Shown piece after piece: positions 33,520 to 45,239 of a stretch of DNA of 64,000 nt (the first letter of the stretch is position 1; each line of letters begins with the position of its first letter). The DNA is from Nemophila menziesii (Eukaryota > Streptophyta > Magnoliopsida > Boraginales > Hydrophyllaceae). Position numbers and translations under genes: made by a program. The notes under the pieces are model-generated. The model was not told the origin of the DNA. It made no database searches and saw only the letters and a list, made by a program, of their open reading frames with translations. The stretch lies in the NCBI GenBank assembly GCA_029959085.1, contig JARWIR010000043.1, positions 3,968,001 through 4,032,000 of the forward strand, read 5' to 3'.

Positions 33520-34965
33520 TTGCCACATGTTGAAAGAGGCAGGTTAGAGGAAGAGTTTTCGGAGGAAGAAATCAAGGCTGTGGTGTTTCAATCGGGCCCT
33601 GCTAAGGCGGCAGGTCCGGATGGTATATCAACGGCCTTTTATCAGAAATGTTGGGACATCATTGGTAAAGATGTGTGTCGAATGGTTAGGGATGCGATTC
33701 AAGATGGAAGACTTTCGGATAAGTTGAATGGGACGCTAGTACATTTAATACCTAAGATACAAGACCCGGAGTATGTGGGGAGCTTGAGGCCGATTAGTCT
33801 TATAAACGGTCCAGATAAGTTCCTTATCAAAGCGATGGTTAATCGGGTCGCCCCTTGTTAGCCGATAAAATTGGGTATAATCAAAGCAGTTTTCTTCCGG
33901 GTAGGTCGACGGTCGATAACGTGGTGTTGGTTCAAGAGATTGATCATAGGATGCAAAAAATTACTTCGCAGAAAGGTTATATGGTGTTACATAATGACCT
34001 AGAGAAAGCTTACGATAAGCTGAGCTGGAGATTTATTGAGGATACGATAGACTTCTTTGGTTTTCCGAAGGCGTGGACGCAAATTAATATGGATGCTATG
34101 TCTACAAACAGGATGCAAGTTTTGTGGAACGGCCAGCAGCTGGAGGGGTTCACCCCACAAAGGGGCATTCGGCAAGGAGACCCTCTGTCCCCTTATCTCT
34201 TTGTTTTGTGTATGGAAAGGTTATCCATTCTGATTCAGGGGCTTTGTGAGGGAGGACAATGGCTTCCCATTCGAATCCATCGTCAAGGTCCCGCTATCTC
34301 TCGTGTATTTTTTTGCAGATAATTTGATGCTGTTTGCGGAGGCGGATAGTCGACAAGTGGATTTAATCAAGGAGGTGCTGAATGTTTTCTGTAAAGAGGC
34401 GGGTCAGACTGTGAGCGAGGAGAAGTCCCTGATTTATTTTTCGAGGAATGTGGAGCATGATATCGCCCTAGACCTTGCGGAAAGAAGTGGATTTACGCTA
34501 AGTGACTCGCTTGGGGTGTATTTGGGAACCCTTATTAGGTCTCAGCGTTTACTTAGAGGGTTTTTCCGCCGAGTGGTTGCTAACATGAGGAGCAAGTTTC
34601 CTAATTGGAGAAGCCAGAATCTTTCTTTGGCGGGGAGAGTTACTCTTGCTCAGTCAGTGTTGTCTGCAATACCGACGTATATTATGCAGACCATGAAGTT
34701 TCCTAAGTATGTTTGTGACGAAATCGATGGTATTATTAGAGATTTTATTTGGGGTTCTTCGGAGGAGGGGAGGAAAATTCATTGGCTTTCGTGGGATAAA
34801 ATTTGTCGTACTAAAAAGAGCGGTGGATTGGGAATTCGGAATGCGCGTGACTATAATAGAGCTCTTTTGGCAAAGCTAGGGTGGAAAGTGCTTCGTGGTG
34901 ATACAGCGTTATGGGTATCGGTTCTAAGTCAGAAGTATTTTCATGGGGACCTTTTGGGGAGATAG
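33520..34965 (+). pseudogene. LINE C reverse transcriptase
   Basis: Three overlapping frames carry RT blocks: AKAAGPDGISTAFYQKCW, LIPKIQDPEYVGSLRPISL, QSSFLPGRSTVDNV, HNDLEKAYDKLSW (catalytic Asp kept), RGIRQGDPLSPYLFVLCME, then FFADNLMLF, and GRVTLAQSVLSAIPTYIMQ with RVT-C sequence. The usual FADD is FADN here (34312-34323): the second catalytic Asp is Asn by one G-to-A change. Frame changes lie near 33855 and 34250-34320. It is inactive. Confidence 0.9.
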
Positions 34966-35149
34966 GTTAAAGCTACTGATTCTAGAATGTGTAAAGCTAT
35001 TTTAGCGGGATGCGATGTGCTGAGGCAGGGAGTGATAGTTGATGTTACTGGAGTAGAGAGAGTATTTGTATGGAGCCTAGAGTCCTCAGGGGTGTTCTCG
35101 GTTCGTTCGGCGCATCGTATGTTAACCCATGGAGATGAGGGGCGGAGTT

Positions 35150-35580
35150 TAATTGGGAGTTAGTTTGGAAACTTAAGTGCCCCCAGAAAGTCAAGTTGCT
35201 GTTGTGGCGATGCGTGTGGGATAGGCTTCCAACTCGTGGTAACCTTGTTGTGCATGGAGTGATAGAGGACCCGCTTTGTCCGAGTTGCGGCGTGGCTAGG
35301 GAAACAACACAACACTTGTTTCAGAAGTGCATCATGTTCAGAGGCCTGCTAGATTTTTGCACAGGGACCAATGTGCAATTATTAAATAATACATTTGATC
35401 CCCTGGACATTGCTGTAGGCGAACAGGTGAGGGACTTGGGCGAACATCACAGAGCAGTTCTGGACTCTCACGTAGGCTTGGGGATGGATGCTGATTCGCG
35501 CCAGGGACCCTCCTTAATTCGAGGACAGGAGGTTGATACTTCCCAAGCTGTTCCAGCGCAGCGACAACAGCAGGTATAGC
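35150..35580 (+). pseudogene. LINE C zinc-finger (zf-RVT) region
   Basis: WKLKCPQKVKLLLWRCVWDR, LPTRGNLVVHGVIEDP and the CPSCGVARETTQHLFQKC finger identify the linker domain between RT and RNase H. A stop precedes it near 34964-34966 and the downstream part loses similarity. Confidence 0.85.
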
Positions 35581-35899
35581 ATTCTCGGGTTTCTGCAGAT
35601 ATTGAAGATGCAGGTGTGGGTTTCGATAGGGATGGCTGGTGGAAGAAGTTGCTAGCGAGCAAGAATTTGAACCGAGGGATTGAGCAGCGAACCTGGCTTG
35701 TTGCTATGGTTTGGGTCATTTGGGTAAATAGGAACAAGCACGTTTTCGATAGTGGAGCTATAGCAAAGACGAGTAGCGAACTAATTGCAATTAGTCGGGT
35801 CTTAGCGAGTGATTATGTGAGAGCTTGGGGTATTGAAAGGGATGGTGGAGTGATTTCGTCTTCATGAAGTGTCCTAATTAAATGGGCTAAGCCATGTGT

Positions 35900-36331
35900 T
35901 GAGTTAAGCTTAATATAGATGGGTCTTTTGACTCTACCAAGGCGATGGGTGGAGTTGGCGGCGTTTTCCGGAATACGAATGGTGAGTATTTGGGTGGTTT
36001 TATGGGGCGTTGTGTCACTAGTACACCGTTTGAGGCAGAGACTTTAGCACTTCTTTTTGGGCTGAAAATGGCACTTTCCCGGGGTGAGAATCAGCTTACT
36101 ATCGAGACTAACTCGTGTGAGTTGCATGCGCTAGTGAAGGGCGATGTGAACTCAAGGGGAATCTCGAATAGTGTAGTTAAAGAGTGTCAGGATCTTTTGA
36201 GAGATAGTACGGGTTTCGAGCTAGTATGGAGCTATCGTGAAGCTAACGTTTGTGCGGATTGGATGGCTAAGTGCGGGCTACGAAGTTCAGAGGAGTTTAT
36301 AGAGTATATCGACCCTCCAGACGGTCTTTGA
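35900..36331 (+). pseudogene. LINE C RNase H domain
   Basis: KLNIDGSFDSTKAMGGVGGV, FEAETLALLFGLKMAL, LTIETNSCELHALV and REANVCADWMAKCG are the four catalytic blocks. The third normally reads ETDS; here it is ETNS (Asn codon at 36110-36112), so one metal-binding Asp is lost by a G-to-A change, as in the RT. The frame is otherwise open and ends YIDPPDGL, a typical LINE C-terminus. Confidence 0.88.
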
Positions 36332-36449
36332 CGACTGCTTACTCGGTACCGGTATGGTTGGGCGACTCCTAGAACGACTTTAAATAGTTGATTGTCCTTT
36401 TTAGAAGATTTTATCTTCAGGGTCGTTGTGACCTCCTTTGTAATAAAAA

Positions 36450-37921
36450 AAATTAACAATAATGATAATAATAATATCTTGAAACACTTAAGAATAATTG
36501 GGCAAATCCGATTTGGACCTTTATAATACCATTAATTAATTCTTATTTACTTAATAAAAAAATTTAACAAAAAACCTTAGATCATTCTTTACATTTAATA
36601 TAAATTTATAATATTTATATAATAAATCGGAATGTACCTAACTTCTCATATTACTACTCAAAAATCTCTAAGTTCTCTCATATCGATAACCTTAGACCCT
36701 TAACTATCAACCTTAACCTTAACCTTAACTTTACCCTTAACCTTAACCTTAACTTTAACCTTAACCTTAACCTTAACCTTAAACTTAACCTTAACCTTAA
36801 GCTTAACCCAAACCCAAACCAAACCCAAACCTTAACTTTAACCTTAACCTTAACCCAAACCCAAACATTAACCTTAACCTTAACCTTAACCTTAACCTTA
36901 ACCTTAACCTTAACCTTAACCTTAGCCTTAACCTTAACCTTAGCCTTAACTCATCCCAAAACCTTAACCTTAACTTTAACCTTAACCTTAACCTTAACAT
37001 TAACCTTAACCTTAACCTTAACCTTAACCTTAACCTTAACCTTAACCTTAACCTTAACCTTAACCTTAACCTTAACCTTAAACTTAACCTTAACCTTAAC
37101 CTTACCCTTAACCTTAACCTTAACATTAACCTTAACCTTAAACCTTGACCTTGAACCTTAAACCTTAAAGCCTTATCATCATCTTCACTTAACCTTAACT
37201 TTAACCGTAACTCTTAACCCTTAAACCCTTAAGCTTAACCCTTAAATCTCAAGCCTTAGCCTTTACCTTCACCTTCATATTAACTTTAATCTAAACCTTA
37301 ACCATAATCTTAACCTTGAAGTTAAAACTTAACCTTAACCTTGAACCTTAAACCTTGAACTTTGAACCTTAAACTTTATACCTTAACCTTAATCTCAACT
37401 TTAACCTTAACTTTAATTCTAACCCTAACCTTAACATTTATCCTTTAAATTTACCTTAACCTTTAAACCTTTAACTTTAAACCTTAACCTTAACTTTCAT
37501 CTTAACTGTAACCTTAACCTTAACCTTAAATAGATGAAGAATCATCGTGCTAATATTCGACCTTAACCCAGGAATTTTGTTAAACCTTAAATGTTTAATC
37601 TTAAACCTCAACTCCAACTTAATCTTAATCTTAAAATTAAATTTAACCTTAACCTTGACTTAAACTTTAACCTTAACCCTCAACTTTAACCTTAAAGTTA
37701 ACCTTAAAATTAACCATATCCTTAACGTTGACCTAAACCTTAACCCTAACCTTAGCCTTAACATTAACCTTAACTATAACCTAACCTTCTCCTTGATGAG
37801 CAAAAAAATAACAACCTTAACCTAAACTTTAACCTTGACCTTCACCCTTAGAACCTGTATTTGGTTTCCGTTAACGCAACAATTTTTTTCTTCAGTGTCT
37901 TCAGACACGAGTTTTACCTAG
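36450..37921 (+). mobile_element. Helitron-like element, 3' part
   Basis: The right end is AGTGTCTTCAGACACGAGTT followed by TTACCTAG: a 6-bp-stem hairpin, about nine bases, then CTAG at 37918-37921. This is the CTRR-type 3' end of plant Helitrons. To the left are a module (36525-36690) and a long CCTTAA array. The 5' end is not found; LINE C is inserted in the element. No Rep/helicase is present, so it is non-autonomous. Confidence 0.65.
36690..37850 (-). repeat. (CCTTAA)n hexamer array
   Basis: About 1.1 kb of CCTTAA with variants (CTTTAA, CCAAAC, CATTAA), purest at 36880-37110. On the other strand it is the same TTAAGG unit as at 9.7-10.6 kb. It includes 37430-37460, TTAACATTTATCCTTTAAAT, the empty-site counterpart of the SINE-occupied site in the next array. 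Reading frames (Leu-Arg repeats) are not genes. Confidence 0.92.
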
Positions 37922-39224
37922 TTCTGTATTATATTACAAGGTTTTTTGATAAGTGGTGGCCAAGATTGATTCTGGCCAAACATAAGTGGTGGCCAAGATC
38001 GTTTCTGGCCCCACTTATCATTAATACCCTTAATTAGTTCTTAATTACTTAATAAAAAAACATAAAACAAAAAACCTTAAATCACTCTTTACATTTAATT
38101 TATAATATTTATATAATAAAGCAGAATGTACCTAATTTCTCATATTACTACTCAAAAATCTCTAAATTCTCTCATAATTCTTTTATTCTTCTCATAAATA
38201 TCTTTAAAAAATTTATTTTTTATTTTTTCAATTATTATATCTATATAAAAACCACATTGATCTTTTAAAAGAAAAATTTTCAATTTGGAAATATAGGAGC
38301 AATGTATTAACCTACACGATTTTTTGAAAAGCCAATGAAAGAAAATAATATTGAAATATATGGTGGAGTTAAAAATAACAATAATGATAATTATAATATC
38401 TAGAAACACTTAAGAACAGTTGGGCAAATCCGATTTGGATCTTTATAATACCATTAATTAATTCTTATTTACTTAATAAAAAATTTAAAAAAACTCACTC
38501 TTTACATTTAATATAAATTTATAATATCTATATTATATTACAAAATTTTTTGATAAGTGGTGGCCATGATTGATTTTGGCCAAACATAAGTGGTGGCCAA
38601 GATCGTTTCTGGCCCCACCTATCATTAATACCATTAATTAGTTCTTAATTACTTAATAAAAAAATATAAAACAAAAAACCTTAAATCACTCTTTACATAT
38701 AATTTATAATATTTATATAATAAAACAGAATGTACCTAACTTCTCATATTACTACTCAAAAATCTCTAATTTCTCTCATAATTCTTTTATTCTTCTCATA
38801 AATATCTTAAAATTTTTATTTTTTATTTTCTCACTTATTATATCTATATAAAAACACATCGATCTTTTAAAAGAAAAATTTCAAAATGGAAATATGGGAG
38901 CAATATATTAACCTACACGATTTTTCGAAAAGCCAATGAAGGAAAATAATATTGAAATGTATGGTGGAGTTAGAAATAACAATAATGATAATTATAATAT
39001 CTTGAAACACTTAAGAACAGTTGGGCAAATCCGATTTGGACCTTTATAATACCATTAATTAATTCCTATTTACTTAATAAAAAAAAACAAAAAAAAAACC
39101 TAAATCACTCTTTACATTTAATATAAATTTATAATATTTATATAATAAATCAGAACGTACCTAACTTCTCATATTACTACTCAAAAATCTCTAATTTCTT
39201 TCATATCCATAACCTTAGACCCTT

Positions 39225-40290
39225 AACTATCAACCTTAACCTTAACTTTACCCTTAACCTTAACCTTAACCTTAACCGTAAACTTAACCTTAACCTTAAC
39301 CTTAACATTAACCTTAACCTTAACATTAACCTTGAACCTTAAACCTTAAAGCCTTATTATCATTTTCACTTAACTTTAACTTTAACCATAGCTCTTAACC
39401 TTAAACCCTTAACCTTAACCCTTAAATCTCAAGCCTTAACCTTTACCTCCGCCTTCATATTAACTTTGATCCAAACCTTAACCATAATCTTAACCTCGAA
39501 GTTAAAAATTAACCTTAACCTTGAACTTTGAACCTTAACTTTAATTCTAACCCTAACCTTAACATTTATCCTTTAAATTTTTTTTTGTACGAGGGTTCCG
39601 GGCTTACACCCGACTAGTCCCACGGGAGATATGATTGCCTCCCCAATCATACCTCTAGGTAATTCAGAACTAGGTTGCCGATGTTCTGGGGAGGATTTCG
39701 AAGCTTGGAAATTTTCCAAACTTTTAATAACTTTCTTCCGCGTGCGAGATTCGAACCATGTACCTCTCACTTGAGAGAACTTTCCAAACTTTAATAACTT
39801 TCTGCCTCCTGCGGGATTCGGAACCCTGTACCTCTAACTTGAGAGACAGAGCCCTGGCCAGATGAGCTAGCTCACCTGGTTTATCCTTTAAATTTACCTT
39901 AACCTTTTAACATTTGACTTTAAACCTTAACCTTAACTTTCATCTTAACTTTAACCTTAACCTTAACCTTAAACAGATGAAGAATCATCGCGCTAATATT
40001 TGACCTTAACCCTGAATTTTGTTAAACCTTAAATGTTTAATCTTAAACCTTAACTCTAACTAAATCTTAATCTTAAAATTAAATTTAACCTAAACCTTGA
40101 CTTAAACTCTAACCTTAACCCTTAACTTTAACCTTAACTTTACTTTAAAATTAACCATATCCTTAACGTTGACCTAAACCTTAACCCTAACCTTAACCTT
40201 AACATTAACCTTAACTATAACCTAGCCTTTTTCTTGATGAGCAAAAAAAGAACAACCTTAACCCTAACTTTAACCTTGACCTTCACCCTT
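39225..40290 (-). repeat. (CCTTAA)n array, second copy
   Basis: Hexamer array co-linear with the 36.69-37.85 kb array. Both contain GATGAAGAATCATCG(T/C)GCTAATATT (37534 and 39978) and share many variant runs, so they derive from one duplicated segment. It is interrupted at 39581-39879 by a SINE. Confidence 0.9.
39581..39879 (-). mobile_element. tRNA-derived SINE, family 2, with 16-bp TSD
   Basis: A 299-bp insertion read on -: a tRNA-like head with A box (GAGCTAGCTCATCTGG) and B box (GGTTCCGAATCCCGC), a body with GGGACTAGTCGGGTGTAAGC, and an A tail (T-run at 39581-39586 on +). It is flanked by identical 16-bp copies TTTATCCTTTAAATTT at 39565-39580 and 39880-39895. The sister array has this 16-mer once, without insert, at 37437-37452. 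A block with a second B-box-like GGTTCGAATCTCGC is duplicated inside (about 39710-39780 versus 39781-39850). Confidence 0.93.
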
Positions 40291-40362
40291 AAAAACCGTA
40301 TTTAATTTCCGCTAAAGCAGCAAATTTTTTCTTCAGTGTCTTCAGACATGGGTTTTAACTAG

Positions 40363-41019
40363 TAATATAGATATTACAAGGTTTTTTGATAAGTGGTGGC
40401 CAGGATTGATTCTGGCCAAACATAAGTGGTGGCCAGGATCGTTTCTAGCCCCACCTATCATTACTACCATTAATTAATTCTTATTTACTTAATAAAAAAA
40501 ATTTAAAACAAAAACCTTAAATCACTCTTTACATTTAATATAGATTTATAATATTTATATAATAAATCAAAATATATTTAACTTCTTCTACTACTACTAG
40601 AAAATCTCTTATTTCTCTCATAACTTTTTTGTTCTTCCCATAAGTATCTTAAAATAATTTTTTATTTTCTCATTTATTATATCTATATAAAAACCAAGCA
40701 GTGTATTAACCTACATGATTTTTCAAAAAGTAAATAAAGGAAAGTGATATTGAAATATATGGTGGAATTAATAATAATAATAATAATATTAATAATCTAT
40801 ATTATATTTCAGAGTTTTTTCTACGGTCCAGATTTACCCGCATAAGTGGTGATCATGATTAAATCTGGCCAAACATAAGTGGTGACCAGGATTTAATTTG
40901 GCTAAACATATGTGGTGGTCAGGAATGATTCTGGCCCCTTCACCCAAGGAACCTGGGTTCGAGTCCTGTCAACGGAATTAATTTTTGCTTTAGTGTCTTT
41001 AGACACGGGTTTTACCTAG
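40363..41019 (+). mobile_element. Short Helitron-like element
   Basis: The 3' end is AGTGTCTTTAGACACGGGTT then TTACCTAG (CTAG 41016-41019), again a hairpin followed by CTRR. Inside are a GATAAGTGGTGGCC pair, one repeat module, TCTATATTATATTTCAGAG (40796) and 33-bp-type CATAAGTGGTG units. Just before the hairpin stands GGGTTCGAGTCCTGTCAACG, a tRNA B-box-like motif. The 5' boundary is assumed from the preceding CTAG; a shorter element starting at 40796 is equally possible. Confidence 0.55.
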
Positions 41020-41057
41020 TAATATAGATATCACATAATTAAAAATTATTGTATTTA

Positions 41058-42569
41058 GGGTCTGATTGGTATACATGAATGAAATTAGGATCGAAATTTG
41101 ATTCCTTGCTAAATTACATTCTTATACTTGGTAGGCGTTTACAATAATATGATTTTTATAACTGTAGGCATTTCAATCCCACAAACATGGTAACATCCAT
41201 TTCATCCACTCCCCTAGTATTAGCCCATTCTATTAAGATTAGGAATCAAAAATTATTTTAAACAAACTAATTTATTTTTCTAAACTTTATAAGATACACG
41301 ACCATTTTTCTTTATTTCTTCTGGTCTTCTAAATTCATTCTTCACATTTCTCCTCGTCAGCAAAAACGATAAACATCTAATATATACTTCTTCAAATAAA
41401 TTCCTATTTATTGTTGATTTTTAAACTTTTTTAATATATGTATATATGCATTTTTATTCTGTACTGCACTTATACGTTGTTAAATGGTTTTTTCAGAATT
41501 AATTTAATCATCCCATCAAAAACAAGATTTTGGATAATACTATAAATTATTAATTAGTATTCATTTGTAATTTAATACACAAAACGTTGGGTTGAGTATT
41601 TTGCAACTTTGGACTCAATCTTTGGTTTGAATACTATGACTGTATATAATAAATTATACTTATGAATGATTGTATAATTAACATTGAGATTTTTGTTGCT
41701 CATTGTGTAAGATATTTGTTGGCATAATGAATTTACTTCTCAGTTTGATTGTTTATTTATATAGGATGTCTGTACTGGATATAATTTTTCATTGTATTTA
41801 TTCATTCATGAATTAGAACATATATAATTTTTTTTAAAGTTTTGCTGTATTTATATATATTGCCTTGATTTTGTGATTCAGTGTAGGATATCTTACATCT
41901 TACAGAAAAGATGGTTACATATTCCAGGCTAATGATCTTTCTAATATATGTTTGCAATCCATTTTGATCCAAGGGTTATGATAACATTTTAATATATCAC
42001 ATAACAAATTTGTAAAACCTCCTATATGTGGGATGCATGTGAGGAAAAAGGAGTGATATATATATTATTTTCCTTAGATTACTTCAATCCAAGTTTGACT
42101 GAAGGCCTTGTAGAGTACTATTTATCTGAAAAAGAGTATTGTCTACAAGTTTATCGTAATCTCTACCTGCTGCCATTTTTTTCTTGTTGTGGTCCGAGCT
42201 TGCTTAGTATCGCTTTGTGCACCGATAGCTTGCTCCATAGCTACTTGCACACTCAGTTTTATACAAGAATTTAACACCACCTTGAGGGTATTCACGTTTA
42301 TTGATGTTATCAGTAATCTATTATTCTTAGATTTCTAACATACTCAGGGTATCCACACAGCTAACTATTGATTATAAAATATGTATAAATTATACTATAT
42401 TGATTTACCAAGTACGGGATTAGAATGGTTTAATTATTCTCACCTCTATTCTTACTATATATCAAGCATGATATAATTATTAACACAGTCATTTTAATAC
42501 CGTAGTAATTTTATTTACTTACTGTATTCCATTCTTATCAAAATCCATTAGCGCGTACCAATAAGACCC
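41058..42569. mobile_element. PIF/Harbinger-type non-autonomous element
   Basis: The left end GGGTCTGATTGGTATACATG and the right end, on the other strand, GGGTCTTATTGGTACGCGCT are inverted repeats, with further inner similarity (ATGGATTTTGATAAGAATGGA versus ATGAATGAAATTAGGA). TTA stands on both sides (41055-41057 and 42570-42572), the target duplication typical of PIF/Harbinger/Tourist elements. It is 1512 bp long with an AT-rich interior. The longest frame (42026-42274) is not recognised and is not a transposase. Confidence 0.88.
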
Positions 42570-42700
42570 TTAAAGTATAAAATCCAACTCACACAAATGA
42601 TTTTCTAAGTTTAGAGACCTGGAATTTTGTAGTTTAAAACTTTTTAAATAAGAAAAAAGGTGACCCTTTATTTGCGATACATGTTATGAATTGTACCAAA

Positions 42701-42838
42701 GAGTAATGTTATATATCATCTTTTTTCATACCACTGATAAAGTGACGTAATATGAATAATCTATTTACAATCGAATCACGCCACATCATATAGTTGGTTA
42801 TTAGGTGGTATAAAAAATAATGATATATAACATTACTC
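42701..42838. mobile_element. 138-bp MITE
   Basis: Terminal inverted repeats GAGTAATGTTATATATCATC... and ...GATATATAACATTACTC extend over about 33 bp with few mismatches (inner part CATACCAC/GTGGTATA). The flanks show no clear duplication, so the superfamily is not assigned. Confidence 0.8.
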
Positions 42839-45235
42839 ATAGTATAATTTTATGTCTTGGTATTTTATATCTTAAAATTAATCTATGTATCAAAATAGTC
42901 CTATTAATATCCAAAACAAGTGTAATGGGCCATGTTGTTGGCCCATAATATTAGTATATAAATAAACATTACCCTAAATTATTTCAGAATGCTATATGAC
43001 TTTCTTTAGAAAGTATCGCCTCTTTTCATTATATAATTGATGCATCTATGAAGTTTCAATCTTTTATCTTGTTCGTATAATTTCATATCAGACCAGCATA
43101 ATTACCATATTGAGGTAAGTATTTTCCATATATTATGTTTTTCTAAATTCTCTTTTTGATATGATATACATAGTCAGCTTAGTAAGATTATCGATCACTA
43201 CAATTACAATAATATGATTTCGTTTATTTTAAGTATACATAAGGAAAATGATGCTAAATATGAATTCTATACAAATTTAGGGTTGACGTGTATAGTTTTT
43301 CCAATACATCTTGGGTATTTGAGTATACTCTTAACCCTAAAGCGACCCGATCTGTAAGGGAGGACCAAGAAACAACCATTTCTGCCTCACGATCTTTTAA
43401 CGTTATTTAGGGCACCATTTTGTTGATTGAATATATATTTGTATAAATATATTTTATTTTATTCTGTGATTATTAAAGTTAGACTAATAGTAAAATAACA
43501 TTTATTTTTGTAGAGGCCTACTAGTCCATTCTTGTAAATAAAAATTATTTTGAAAAGATTTTAAAATTTAGTTTTCTTTCCTTATTAAGTGATACATTAT
43601 ATCGTTTTACTATAAATTTATTTTTCCAATTATTTTTTCTATTAACTCATTAGAATTATCACAACAATTATATATTTTTTCATGAATGATTTTACTATAC
43701 TTTTTAGAGTTCAACAATTTTTTTATGTTAAAAATAAATATACTATAACTAGAAATGAACCAACTTTTTTTTGCTACACGATAAGCTGACCCTTATTATT
43801 CCCAATCCTTTTTATATATGAGCCTTACTGTAAAATTTTACTTTGAGCCCCAATTATGTTAGGGTCCGACCCTGTATAGAACAACTATTAATCTCAGGTA
43901 TGTATATATTTGATTTGATTTGTTTAGTTCAGATATTTATTTTTAAAACTTATTTGTAAGTTTCTAGTCATTTAAATGATTGTTTTTATCACCCTTTACA
44001 TCTATTTTACGAATTTCGCTTTTGAAAAGAAAAAACCCAACTATTCATGAACCTCAAGATTTTGCACTTTAGTCTAATTATTTCCACCATAATGAAAAAT
44101 ATCCACGCACTTCTAAGTGCTACATATTACAACTACCATAACACACCTGAATAGAACTACCTTAAATCAATTCTCTTTTTCATCTTTTTACACCTCTTCA
44201 ATCCGATCCTCCCATCTGGGAACCAAAATTTTGACCTACAGAGAACAAATGTTCCAAATAGATCACTAATTTTGTAGGATACTTTAAAGCATATATAGTG
44301 TTTATAAAAAAAATTCACTTCACACTATCATACAATGCTATTAAACCCAGTTATAATATACACTATGAGATATTCATTTCATACTTCATAACTCCCCTTA
44401 AGCCTTTGTTTTTTTAATTATATCATCACTTAATGGAAGTCTCAAATAGCTCTGCACCTCATCCATATATCCACTCAAATCAACCAACCTTGCACTAGTA
44501 TTAGAATAACACTCATTGTTTAACTAATTATATTTAGCCTTAACATGTTAATTTATCCAATACCATAAAGACACAGGCCTCCCTCACCTCCTTTATCCAC
44601 CCACCCTCCATAATTTCCTCATAAGATGGATTTGAGGTCAAAATGTTAATGAATTTAGAAGGTATCCTTATTTGTTGACTTGTCCTTATAGTTAACACCA
44701 TTGTTGTATGAGTTATAACTTCAAATGCAGAATTTGATTAAATACCCAACCAAGCCTTATTAAGAAATACCTTACCAATTTTAGAAGCTCCAAATTCATT
44801 ATTTACATCACAATCAATATAAACCGAGTTTATAAAAATGGTCTAAATTTCTCCAGAGCATGGTTGTCTATCACACCTGATTATTAAGGTTTAGACGTGT
44901 ACAAATTCAGTTACAAAATATACCAAATAAATATATCATATATATTATGTCCACACTCTATCTATTCTTATTTTTTTATCCATATCATTCTTTGCCTATT
45001 CTTATATAAATCACACTTAACAGATTGATGGAAAATTTAATTTTGAATTATAATTTTTTTTATTATGCATCATACCTTTGAATAAAGTTTTACCTTGTAA
45101 AGGTGGAGCCCCCACCTTATATTCTAAAGGTGTAACATAAAATTTTTTCGATCAAGAGATTATACTAAATAAAGGAAAGTACACATAAAGTAAATACTTA
45201 CAAATTTCTAGAAGTGCAAAACCTATCAATATATA
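42839..45235. other. AT-rich intergenic DNA, no gene recognised
   Basis: No convincing coding frame, RNA gene or element boundary. A GGGCCATG...TTGGCCCATAA stretch with TATATAAATAAAC at 42930-42965 looks like a promoter or LTR start but leads to no gene. Confidence 0.4.
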
Positions 45236-45239
45236 TCTA

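Larger units (their letters stand above)
33516..36445 (+). mobile_element. LINE C: 5'-truncated LINE, RT to RNase H
   Basis: RT, zf-RVT and RNase H follow in order. ORF1 and endonuclease are missing, as usual in 5'-truncated LINEs. The 3' end has an AATAAAAAAAA tail at about 36439-36450. It is followed by AACAATAATGATAAT, which is the interior of a Helitron-type module seen intact at 38.37 kb, so the LINE inserted into such a module. It belongs to a different family from LINE A, with GC-richer codons. Confidence 0.9.
37923..40362 (+). mobile_element. Non-autonomous Helitron-like element
   Basis: It starts TCTGTATTATATTACAAGG, with a 5' TC, one base after the 3' CTAG of the previous element. 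It ends AGTGTCTTCAGACATGGGTT then TTAACTAG (CTAG 40359-40362): hairpin plus CTRR. About 2.4 kb long. Inside are GATAAGTGGTGGCC repeats forming a small inverted pair (37949-38020), three repeat modules (38.0, 38.6, 39.05 kb), a second TCTATATTATATTACAAAA segment at 38529, a CCTTAA array and a SINE. There is no helicase. The second TC segment means internal tandem duplication or nested copies are likely. Confidence 0.65.

Noticed and set aside
36803..37126. 107-codon frame of Leu-Arg repeats on -
   Set aside because: Translation of (TTAAGG)n; an arginine-rich repeat protein is not supported.
40935..40980. tRNA gene near the last Helitron end
   Set aside because: Only a B-box-like motif is present; no cloverleaf can be drawn.
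42026..42274. 82-codon frame as a transposase fragment of the Harbinger-type element
   Set aside because: No DDE motif or similarity to PIF/Harbinger transposase visible.
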